Below are positions 8,632-16,266 of a DNA stretch of 24,349 bases, one piece after another. The notes beneath the pieces were generated by a model that saw nothing but the letters and a program-made list of their open reading frames with translations, was not told the origin of the DNA and searched no databases. Within the stretch, counting starts at the first letter, position 1; each line of letters begins with the position of its first letter. Both the position numbers and the translations under genes were made by a program. This DNA is from Strigomonas culicis (Eukaryota; Euglenozoa; Kinetoplastea; Trypanosomatida; Trypanosomatidae): contig AUXH01000279.1 in the NCBI GenBank assembly GCA_000482145.1, positions 1-24,349 of the forward strand, read 5' to 3'.

Positions 8632-9357
8632 CTAATCGCGCCGTATGCGCTGCGGCAGCACATCCCTGACATCCTTGGCTGGCAGAATCTGCTCCTCTAT
8701 AAAGGCTCGCAGCTTGGGCATGCACGAGTGGTCCTTGATCCGCCCCTCACTGCAGGTGTCAACCCAAAGGAAGTTCGCCGCGTGGTGCCGCGCCTTGCTG
8801 GGGGTGTCATCGATCAGTATCGTGTTCTCGGGCGTCGCGATATCCTTGAAGTGTGTGAACACGGACGAAAGATCCTTCAGCGTCGCGTGGGCGTCATCGC
8901 GGACGGTGGCATTGCTTCGCCGGAAGTCGTCCGCGGTGGTCTGCTCGCGCGCCCAGACGAACTCCAGCTTGATCGGTGACACGATGGCACGGGGGTCCCT
9001 GCTGCCCGCGCCTTCTGTCTTTCGCGACGTCTTAAAGCGCGATGCGGAAGGCGCGGCGGCGCCCCCGCTCGCGCGCGCTGCCGCCGCCGCCTCCTTCATC
9101 AGATCGGGGAAGAACTTGGGGTTGCGGAACACCGCCTCGACCAGTGGGTTCGTGTTCCGCGCAGTCGTGGAGCTCCAGATGGCGATGTGGCACGTCTCCT
9201 GCAGCCGCAGCAGCGTGTCCAGCATGTGCGGCCGCAGCCACACCTTGCTGAGGCCCACCATCAGGTCCGGTTCCGGCATCTGCGGCGGGAGCGCGTTGCG
9301 CACATGCAGCCGCTCCACTAGCGTGCCGCTCAGCCCGAAGATGAGAAACGGCTTCAT
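8632..9357 (-). CDS. FCP1/SCP-like HAD phosphatase-fold protein, predicted inactive, 241 aa
   Basis: The fold is recognised from motifs of the NLI-interacting-factor (FCP1/SCP) branch of HAD phosphatases: LRPHMLDTLL (41-50), the motif II strand IAIWSST (58-64), a Lys-containing KDLSSVF (161-167) and motif IV-like ILIDDTPSKA (180-189). Motif I, normally DxDGT(L/V) at the N-terminus, reads FLIFGLSGTLVER. Gly8 and Ser10 replace the nucleophile Asp and the acid/base Asp. Without them the normal phospho-aspartate chemistry should be impossible, so the protein is probably a pseudophosphatase or phosphoprotein-binding scaffold. A low-complexity Ala-rich insert with basic residues (about 89-125) separates motif II from the rest. 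The frame is intact and GC-rich, so this is not a decayed gene. It starts at ATG 9357-9355; a pyrimidine tract and AG lie directly upstream. Confidence 0.8.
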   Translation of the reverse strand: MKPFLIFGLSGTLVERLHVRNALPPQMPEPDLMVGLSKVWLRPHMLDTLLRLQETCHIAIWSSTTARNTNPLVEAVFRNPKFFPDLMKEAAAAARASGGAAAPSASRFKTSRKTEGAGSRDPRAIVSPIKLEFVWAREQTTADDFRRSNATVRDDAHATLKDLSSVFTHFKDIATPENTILIDDTPSKARHHAANFLWVDTCSEGRIKDHSCMPKLRAFIEEQILPAKDVRDVLPQRIRRD

Positions 9358-9925
9358 CGTCCTCTATGACGGAGCGGGGCGGGGCGGGGGTGAGAAGAGA
9401 GGAAGAAACTGAATGCAATAATAATAAATAAAAAAACCGCGTATGTACTTTCCTCCTCAGTTACCTATTTGGTTAAGAAAGCTGGCGACCAGAAATACGT
9501 GCGAAGAGAGACTACAAACAAATTGTGGAGGCACGGAAAACAAAAATGATGGAGTGGATGATTATACGACCACTTTATCATACATGCAATGGTAAGATGA
9601 AACAGAGTATATACAAAGACATCTTTAAAACAGCGGTTTGTGGGTAAATACACGTAGACAAAAAGTTTTATTAAGATGGCCCACTAAAAGAAAAGAAAAA
9701 TGTGATGATTGTGCATCTCGTTTTGTGTTTTACGATACTCATAAGTTTTTCTGAACGCACATGTACATGTACATGCAGCATATTTTGATACCGCCCGCTT
9801 CATCATTTTTTTTTGTTTATTGTTTATTACTATGTAGTTTTTTTTTTTTTGGGGGGGGGTCATTTTGAACGAGGCTGCGTCTTCCCTCTTCTCTTCATCC
9901 GCTCTCGATTCGCCAAGCGGTGCCT
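9358..9925. other. Intergenic spacer
   Basis: A 570-base AT-rich spacer behind the phosphatidylserine synthase gene, presumably including its 3' UTR. It contains a striking T13 run directly joined to a G9 run (9838-9859). No additional gene or RNA is apparent. Confidence 0.6.
9364..9412 (-). promoter_or_regulatory. Predicted trans-splice acceptor for the HAD-like gene
   Basis: A minus-strand C/T-rich tract (about 9375-9412, seen on plus as repeated GGGGC and GAAGA blocks) is followed by AG at 9365-9364, only six bases before the ATG at 9357. This would give a very short leader once the spliced leader is added. Confidence 0.4.
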
Positions 9926-11410
9926 TTACGACCGCCAGAAAAGAATCCGCTGCTCGTACGGCGCGACGATGCGCTCGAACTCGCTGCGGCCGACCTGCAG
10001 GTCCGGCAGGCCCATGAGGAACAGCGCCAGAATGCAGAAGGCCGCGCCGAAGAAGAAGAGGTTCGTGAGGAGGTAGAGCACCCCGCGCCGCGCCTCCCGC
10101 TGGCGCTTGCTGAGGAGCCCAAAGTAGAGGAGCATCCAGACCAGGAAGAGGGCGAGCGCGGCCATCCATGGGAGCGCTATGTAGGACGGCATCGCCTCTT
10201 GGAAGTACTGCCCCTCGTACCGCATCTTGACAATAAAAATGGACTCCAGCACGAGCCCAAACGTGGTCACCCACGCGGTGGTGCCGATGCGCTTGACGGC
10301 CGGGTTTGACATGAACTCGTAGTACTCGCGCAGCCCTGGCATCGCCATGAGCGCCCACAGCAGCAGGCGGCCGAGTACGATGGGGTGGGTGTGCGACATG
10401 GGCAAGATGGCCTTCATCGTGAAGCAGTTCAGCTCCTGCACAAACATCAGCGCGAGGATACCGACGACCTGCAGGAAGCGCTTCAAGCTGACGAACGCGT
10501 CCCAGTGGTAGATCTCAAAGCTCCTCGGGCTGAACTGGGTGAGCACGCGCTGGGCCTTGCCCTTCACGCCGCGGATCTCGCGCAGAGCGATCCAGTGGTA
10601 CTGCTTCGCCTTGAGCTGGCGCAGGAGGGCGAGGCCGAGCAGCGTGCCACCGGTGTTGCACACCAGCACGTCGAGGATGAGGTGGTCCCACCAGCACTCG
10701 CGGAAGTTCGGCAGGATGTGCTGGAAGGTGATCTCCAGCACCTCGAAGCCGAGCGAGATGCACGTGACCATGCGCCAGTCGCGCATGATGAGTGCCTTCA
10801 CCACGTAGCCGAGCGCATGGGCGATGATGAAGCTGTCGAAGTTCTTCAAAAAGACAAACGGGTCCTCGTCGGTGTACATGCGGCAGTCCGCCGCGTACTC
10901 GCGCTCTGGCATGGGCTCCAGCAGCGCGGGGTCGCAATAGCCGAGCATCTGGCGGATGGTGCCCAGGTCCTGGAACAGCAGGAAGGTGAGCAGCACGATG
11001 TACATGATGCCGACAGCGAGCACGGCGCGCCAGACGGCCGGGTGCGGCCGCACCAGCAGCGAGTCCGGCAGGTGCAGCGCGCCGAACCCGATGAAGGTGA
11101 AGGCGGCCGCCGCGAGGCCCACCTTCACATTCGCCACGACGTCCATCGTGGGGTAGTAGTAGTAGCGCAGCCCCAGCAGGATCGCCATCACCATCGTCAG
11201 CAGCGCGAAGACGGTGTGGGGGGTGTAGATGAGGTCGTCGAAGTCCAGCTCACGCGCCCAGGGGCTTGGGGACACCAGTTTGGCATCCGCGGACCTGCCC
11301 TTCCTCGCGGTGGGCTGCCGCGGCTCGCCGCTGGACGACGGCCTCTTCTCCGCCGCCTCCGACGCCGCTCCTTTCTTTGCTTTTGGGGGTTTGGGGCTTG
11401 ACGCTTTCAT
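9926..11410 (-). CDS. PSS: Phosphatidylserine synthase (base-exchange type), 494 aa
   Basis: This is an integral membrane enzyme of the eukaryotic PSS1/PSS2 family. These enzymes exchange the head group of phosphatidylethanolamine or phosphatidylcholine for serine, normally in the ER or its mitochondria-associated membranes. The diagnostic block is LPNFRECWWDHLILD (233-247) followed by LVCNTGG. A second conserved segment, REYYEF, lies further C-terminal. About nine or more hydrophobic segments are visible, starting at residues 63-86, 97-112 and 124-148. The first about 60 residues are Lys/Ser/Pro-rich and probably cytosolic. Length is close to family members, and the protein lacks a CDP-alcohol phosphotransferase motif, so it is not the bacterial or yeast type of PS synthase. 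It starts at ATG 11410-11408 and ends in TAA. An AG with a strong pyrimidine tract sits immediately upstream. Confidence 0.93.
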   Translation of the reverse strand: MKASSPKPPKAKKGAASEAAEKRPSSSGEPRQPTARKGRSADAKLVSPSPWARELDFDDLIYTPHTVFALLTMVMAILLGLRYYYYPTMDVVANVKVGLAAAAFTFIGFGALHLPDSLLVRPHPAVWRAVLAVGIMYIVLLTFLLFQDLGTIRQMLGYCDPALLEPMPEREYAADCRMYTDEDPFVFLKNFDSFIIAHALGYVVKALIMRDWRMVTCISLGFEVLEITFQHILPNFRECWWDHLILDVLVCNTGGTLLGLALLRQLKAKQYHWIALREIRGVKGKAQRVLTQFSPRSFEIYHWDAFVSLKRFLQVVGILALMFVQELNCFTMKAILPMSHTHPIVLGRLLLWALMAMPGLREYYEFMSNPAVKRIGTTAWVTTFGLVLESIFIVKMRYEGQYFQEAMPSYIALPWMAALALFLVWMLLYFGLLSKRQREARRGVLYLLTNLFFFGAAFCILALFLMGLPDLQVGRSEFERIVAPYEQRILFWRS

Positions 11411-11889
11411 TGTAGCACGGCACTGTCATAACGGCCGTGCAGACGAGGGGGGGGGGAGGAAGAGAGAGGGAGAGAAGAGAAACATGTGAAAGGTAACCAA
11501 TCAGCACTGAGTTGCATCCCCGCGCTGTGCACACGCACGCAAGAAACATACACGGCCACTCTCGGCATCCTTTCGGTGGGTCTACACATCCTATTCACAA
11601 GCAGTACGTGCTTCCGAGCGCGATATGCAAACTCCTACAGTGCACCTTTGCTTTGCTACATCCAGTTATGCGGTCGATAATGGTCGAGCGTGTGTTCAAT
11701 CGTTCACTGTTGGCGGGTGTTGGCTTCTCTCGTTTATCCTTTACATTCCATGTATGAGCAAACCAAAAGGAAGGGAAACGAACAACAAAGAAAGGCAACT
11801 GCACACATACACACAACAACAAAAAAAAAAGGAAAAGGAAAAAAAAAACAATGCGGAACAACGCGACTCGTGTCCATGGTACGAGTGAG
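11411..11889. other. Intergenic spacer
   Basis: A 480-base spacer between the NAD(P)HX repair gene and PSS. It holds the PSS splice signals (11423-11484) and A-rich tracts at 11821-11850. Base composition is more balanced than in other spacers, but no coding frame is convincing. Confidence 0.6.
11423..11484 (-). promoter_or_regulatory. Predicted trans-splice acceptor for PSS, inside an inverted repeat
   Basis: The minus strand shows a long C/T tract (11446-11484) and the first AG at 11424-11423, 13 bases from the ATG. The AG lies in the loop of a 7-bp inverted repeat with arms 11415-11421 (GCACGGC) and 11434-11440 (GCCGTGC). The hairpin therefore would sit between tract and start codon and could modulate acceptor use. 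Confidence 0.45.
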
Positions 11890-13274
11890 TTACAGATTGC
11901 TCTCGTCCTTATGAGTAGACGCGTTCACGCAGGTCGTGATGTACGGGATCAGCTGCGACGCCCGGAGACCACGCACCCCAGCACCCTTCTCGTTGGCGAT
12001 GAACAGATCGGCCGCCGTGGAGTGCGCGAGGGCGGCCGCACACGTGTTCGCCTCCCCGTTGTCAAACAAGGCCTGCGCGCACACGCCGGCAATGGCGCCG
12101 GTCAGCACGTCGCCGGTGCCTCCGCAGGCCATGCCCTCGTTGCCGGCGTCCACCATGGTCGGCTTCGCGCCGTGCGACTGCACGATGGTGCAGGGGCCCT
12201 TCAGCAGACTCACGCCGCGGAGCAGGCCGCACAGCAGCGCGGACGCCCGCAGGCGGTCCGCCTCCACCTCCGCCACCTTGCAGCGCAGCAGCCGCGCGGC
12301 CTCGCCGGGGTGCGGCGTAATGATGCTGGACCGCAGCACCGGGAGCGGCTTGTTCGCCTGCACATAGCGCTCGGAGAGCAGGTTCAGCGCGTCCGCGTCG
12401 AAGATGAAGGGCTTCTCCGGGTGCGCGCCGCCGTACGCGAGGAACGTCTCGAGGGCCTGCGCGCCGAAGGCACCGCGGCCGAGCCCGGGCCCGACCGCGG
12501 CGCAGGTGCACCAGTCCAGCCCATCCGCGAGCGCCTGCTGCAGCGCCGCGTCCGTGGCGACGGTCGTCACCATCGCCTCGGGCACGCGCGCCAGCAGTGG
12601 GCTGAGGTGCTCCGGCCGCGTGATGACGCGCACCAGGCCGGCACCCGCCGCGATGGCGGCCTCGGCCGCCAGCAGGATCGCGCCGCCGAAGCCGGCGTCG
12701 CCGCCGACCAGCAGCACGCGGCCGCTGGAGCCCTTGTGCGCGCAGCGTGTCCGAGTCGCGGTGCCAAAGTAGAGCGGCAGGTCGCTCGACGTGATGCGGT
12801 TGCACACGCTCGCGGCCACCGCGGCCGGCGCCAACATGAAGTCCGCGAGCAGCAGCGCGTCATAGTGCAGCTGGCCCACGTACTCGCGCGCCTGGCCGGT
12901 GAGCAGCCCGGGCTTGAGGCAGATGAAGGTCATCGTGCGGTCCGCGCGGAAGCACGCCCCCTCCGCCGCGCCGGTCTCCGCGTTGAGGCCGGAGGGGACG
13001 TCGATCGACACACGCGCGGCCCGCAGCCGGTTTGCCTTCTCGATGATGCTGGCGTACACGCCGCGCGGGGCGCCCGTCATCCCCGTGCCCAGAAGCCCAT
13101 CCACAATGAGGTCCACCGTGTCGGGGATCTCCCACGACTCGGAGAGCGGCACCACGGCGCTGTTCGGCAGCGCGTCGTACGCCGCCTTGGCGTGGGCCGC
13201 CTCCGGCGGCAGCTCCTTCGTGAGCGGCACGGCAGCCACCGTGACCTTGATCTGATGCTCGCGCGCCTTGCGGG

Positions 13275-13305
<31 letters not shown>

Positions 13306-13566
13306 CGGCCCGACAAGGATAAGCCAGTGCTTGGCGGTCGGGTACGACACGGCGCACATGCCGTAGGCTGCCTCGCCCGCGCGCACCATGAGGTCCGCCA
13401 ACGCGATGCCCTGGCTCGCGGCGGCGGCCGGCTCCGCGTCGCGGAGCCACCCGGCGCGCCACACAATGTGCTCTAGCACCTGCTCCTGGCGCGCGGCGGA
13501 CGGCAGACAGCACCGCGCGGGAAGGGTGCTCAGCAGCGACCCGGCCCGCTTCTGCACCGTATACAT
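11890..13566 (-). CDS. Bifunctional NAD(P)HX epimerase / ADP-dependent dehydratase, 558 aa
   Basis: A fused metabolite-repair enzyme that corrects hydrated NADH and NADPH (NADHX, NADPHX). The N-terminal YjeF_N epimerase domain (about 35-265) shows NNGGDG (89-94), VDGLLGTG with Asp156, and SIDVPSG with Asp189. The C-terminal ribokinase-like dehydratase domain (about 270-550) shows GRVLLVGG, GPGLG (359-363), DADALN (390-395), ITPHPGE (416-422) and CGGTGD, whose Asp486 is the expected catalytic residue. The fused order matches bacterial NnrE-NnrD; animals and plants usually carry separate or differently fused proteins. The first about 30 residues (MYTVQKRAGSLLSTLPARCC) are basic, hydroxylated and acid-free, like a mitochondrial presequence; this is inference. 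It starts at ATG 13566-13564. Neighbours PSS and poly(A) polymerase are not functionally related. Confidence 0.93.
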
Positions 13567-13929
13567 AAGCGTGTGGGGGGTTCTTGTTTGGGGTTTCTTT
13601 TTGTTGTTTGTTAAAGGTGCCTAATGATACAGATTAGACAACCTGATTCGATACAAAGAAAGGAAGGGTGAAAAAAAAAAGGTAAGAAAACAAAAACCGC
13701 AACGAAGAGGCGGACAAAGAACTGTAAGGAAGACATGAAAAAAGAAAGAGAAATACAGAGAGAGAAAGAAATGGAACAAAAAAAAGAAAAAGAGAAATAC
13801 AGAAAAACAAAGTGAGTGCCGGTTCACAGCTCGCGAACAAAGCGGATAAATCAAAACGTCTATAGATTTGAGATGCACGAACAACAACACCAACAGCAAA
13901 TGACATATTCCTTCAAAAAAAAAATCCAA
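13567..13929. other. Intergenic spacer
   Basis: A 363-base spacer behind poly(A) polymerase. On the transcribed strand much of it is pyrimidine (plus-strand A/G blocks at 13655-13690 and 13735-13812), serving the splice signal of the downstream NAD(P)HX gene and the paired polyadenylation of the upstream one. The Phe/Leu-rich frame in it is a tract translation. Confidence 0.6.
13643..13684 (-). promoter_or_regulatory. Predicted trans-splice acceptor for the NAD(P)HX repair gene
   Basis: A minus-strand pyrimidine tract containing a T10 run (13655-13684) is followed by the first AG at 13644-13643, about 76 bases before the ATG at 13566. Geometry is typical of kinetoplastid acceptors. Confidence 0.5.
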
Positions 13930-15876
13930 CTAGAAATCCAACCCAAGCTCTTGCTCCAGGTCGTTACTTCCCTCCTCCGCCGCTACCTCCGGCTCCTCGC
14001 GTTCTCGCTTGCGGCTCTCCGGGAGGTCTTCCTCCCCGGCCTCCGCCGCCGTGGCGCGCGACGACGCGGCGGTGCCCTCCGGCCCATCGCTCACCGCCGC
14101 GTGCGTGGACGTGGACGGGGCGGCGCGGAGCAACGACGTGGCCGCCCCGCTCTCCGTCTCCCCCGACGTGGCGGCGGTCGTCGTGCTCTCGCGGCCGTCG
14201 GCGCGCGGCCCCTCCGGCCCCTCCGCGGTGGCGCCGTCCGCCGGCGCGTCGGTGTATCCCTCCGCATCCTTGATGAACTGCGGAATGTGCTTCGTATCGC
14301 ACACGCGCACAATGGGCAGCCGCGTCACGCCCTCGCGCAGCATCTTGAGCTTGCTCTTGATGTCGTTGTGGAAGACGCGGATGGGGCCGCTGAGGTCGAT
14401 CTTGCGGCTCTGGCTCGCGTCGACGGTGAGGCCGAGGATGTAGTGCGCCGTGTGCCACGTGACGCCGCCGTCCTTGCCGGCCGACGCGGTGCTGAGGCGC
14501 CGTGGCGAGTCCTGCTGGTACGAGCCGCGCGCGGCCGGCTCGCGCGGGACGAGCGCGCGGCGCTTCACCTCCAGCGGGTCCTCGTAGCGCCGCGGGTTGA
14601 GGTGCAGCCGCAGGTGCTTGTGGTCCTCCATGTTCTGCCCCCGCGACATGGCGGTGCCGCTCCAGAGGATGCGCATGCGGGACTCCACGCCGTCCACGTA
14701 GGCCTGGTACTCGGCCGCCTCCGCGCAGCTCACCTGAAGGTGGAGGTAGTGCGGGAAGTGCCCGATGAAGGGCCGCTTCTCCAGCAGCTTCGACCAGACC
14801 CCGTAGGGACCGTACTTCGCCCTGGCCTCCGCGGCGCTGAGCGGTAGGCTGCTGTTCATGATGTCGAAGCCCCGCTTGAACTCGTCGCACAGCTGGTGCA
14901 GGTTCGTGAGCGTGACGTTGTAACAGGCGTTGCCGTACGGCAGCGCCGGCGTCAGCACCGGGAAGAGCGCACTCGCGTCGGACGGCTTCTGCGGGTTCCA
15001 GCTGTGGCCGAGCTGCGTCGCGCCCCGCATGGACTCCGTCAGATAGATGGCGCGGTTGTTGACGCCCGTCTCCCGCGGGTTCGGCTTGAACCACGCGTGG
15101 TACGTCTTGAAGAAGCGCTTCACCATACCGGCGGCGTTCTGGTTCGGGTAGCACTGACACACGAAGGCGACGAGGATGGCCCAGCCAATGCCGGACGGGA
15201 AGCCAAACGTGTTACTGTAGATGGCGCGCGACTTGCCCCACGCCTTCACGAAGCGCAGCGTCTGACGGAACACGCCCTTGTTGGGCACCAGGTCCATGAT
15301 GCTGTGTGCCACGCGCACCGCGTTACAGCTCAGAATCGACTGCTCGTCGAGGCCCTGGAGCAGGTCGTCCGTGATGATCTCCGGCACGCGGTCCTGTCGG
15401 ATGGTGCCGAAGGAAAGATCAATATCGATGCCGTCGCATTTCATCGCGATAATCGGCACGCGCGAGTCGCTGATGCAGTGCAGATCCTTCACCCACGGCT
15501 CCTGTGCGAAGCGCGCGGCGAGGATCTTGAAGAAGTGCTCGCGCGTGATGCGGCTCGGTGCGATGAGCACCATGTCGATGTCGCTCCCCGACGTGTGTAC
15601 GTTGTAGCGGTAGGATCCCGTCGCGAAGATGCGGCCCTCCACCTGCCCCGCCGCCGCCTCCGGCATGCGGAACTCGGACACCATCGTCTGATGGATCCAC
15701 ACGCGGACAATGTTGTGGATGCGCTCGAGCACGGAGCGGCGACGGTTAGACTCCTCCTCAGGCTCGATGCAAGTCGCACACCACTCCACGAGCGACGCCT
15801 CGTGCGTGAGCTCGTCCGCCTTGGGGCCGTCCGCGGAGATGACCCGCTTCGTCAGGAAGGACTTGTCAGTCGACAT
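13930..15876 (-). CDS. PAP: Canonical poly(A) polymerase, 648 aa
   Basis: A nucleotidyltransferase of the canonical nuclear PAP family, which adds poly(A) tails to cleaved pre-mRNA. The catalytic centre is GSYRYNVHTSGSDIDMVL (87-104) with Asp99 and Asp101, and GIDIDLSF with Asp153, the same spacing as the yeast enzyme triad. The central domain includes LRFVKAWGKSRAIYSNTFGFPSG, as in eukaryotic PAPs, followed by an RNA-binding domain to about residue 510. The C-terminal about 120 residues are Ala/Thr/Glu-rich and disordered, with a basic SRKRERE patch that could act as a nuclear signal. T. brucei has two canonical PAP genes, one of them among its rare cis-spliced genes; here the frame is continuous, with no sign of an intron. 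Which paralogue this is cannot be settled from sequence alone. It starts at ATG 15876-15874. Confidence 0.95.
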   Translation of the reverse strand: MSTDKSFLTKRVISADGPKADELTHEASLVEWCATCIEPEEESNRRRSVLERIHNIVRVWIHQTMVSEFRMPEAAAGQVEGRIFATGSYRYNVHTSGSDIDMVLIAPSRITREHFFKILAARFAQEPWVKDLHCISDSRVPIIAMKCDGIDIDLSFGTIRQDRVPEIITDDLLQGLDEQSILSCNAVRVAHSIMDLVPNKGVFRQTLRFVKAWGKSRAIYSNTFGFPSGIGWAILVAFVCQCYPNQNAAGMVKRFFKTYHAWFKPNPRETGVNNRAIYLTESMRGATQLGHSWNPQKPSDASALFPVLTPALPYGNACYNVTLTNLHQLCDEFKRGFDIMNSSLPLSAAEARAKYGPYGVWSKLLEKRPFIGHFPHYLHLQVSCAEAAEYQAYVDGVESRMRILWSGTAMSRGQNMEDHKHLRLHLNPRRYEDPLEVKRRALVPREPAARGSYQQDSPRRLSTASAGKDGGVTWHTAHYILGLTVDASQSRKIDLSGPIRVFHNDIKSKLKMLREGVTRLPIVRVCDTKHIPQFIKDAEGYTDAPADGATAEGPEGPRADGRESTTTAATSGETESGAATSLLRAAPSTSTHAAVSDGPEGTAASSRATAAEAGEEDLPESRKREREEPEVAAEEGSNDLEQELGLDF

Positions 15877-16266
15877 GCAACGCAGTGTACCACGGTGTTT
15901 TGATTTGCTATTCTACCGGCGCGTGAAGGAACGGGGAGAGCATGGAAGGGAGGGGGGGGGGAGAGAGAGAGAGAGCACATTGCAAGGAAGAAAGCAAGAA
16001 GCACCGCAAAAAGCATTCTCGTTTTTTTTTTTTGGTGTGCATTCAAATCAATAAATAAATAAAAGGAGAAAAAGTGAGCAATTATTACATACAGCGTTTC
16101 GTTTCGCCGTTGTCCTAATGATGGTTGGTTGGTTTTACTTTTCTGCAGAACGCAATGAAAACAACAGTGAGCAATACTTCAAACTTTTTTTTGGGGGGAG
16201 GGATGCGCACCCGTTACAATTTATTCACGCTAGAAGCACACAGAGAAAGGGGGACAAAAAGACGCG
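15877..16266. other. Intergenic spacer with a G10(GA)n tract
   Basis: This 390-base spacer holds the PAP acceptor (15913-15975), including a G run at 15952-15961 directly joined to a GA repeat up to 15975, a T11 run near 16022-16034, and the 3' UTR of the FYVE/F-box/GTPase gene. No additional gene is seen. Confidence 0.6.
15913..15975 (-). promoter_or_regulatory. Predicted trans-splice acceptor for PAP
   Basis: The minus strand carries a (CT)n block followed by a run of ten C and further C/T sequence (15942-15975), then the first AG at 15914-15913. This leaves a 36-base leader before the ATG at 15876. It is one of the clearest acceptor regions in the window. Confidence 0.55.
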
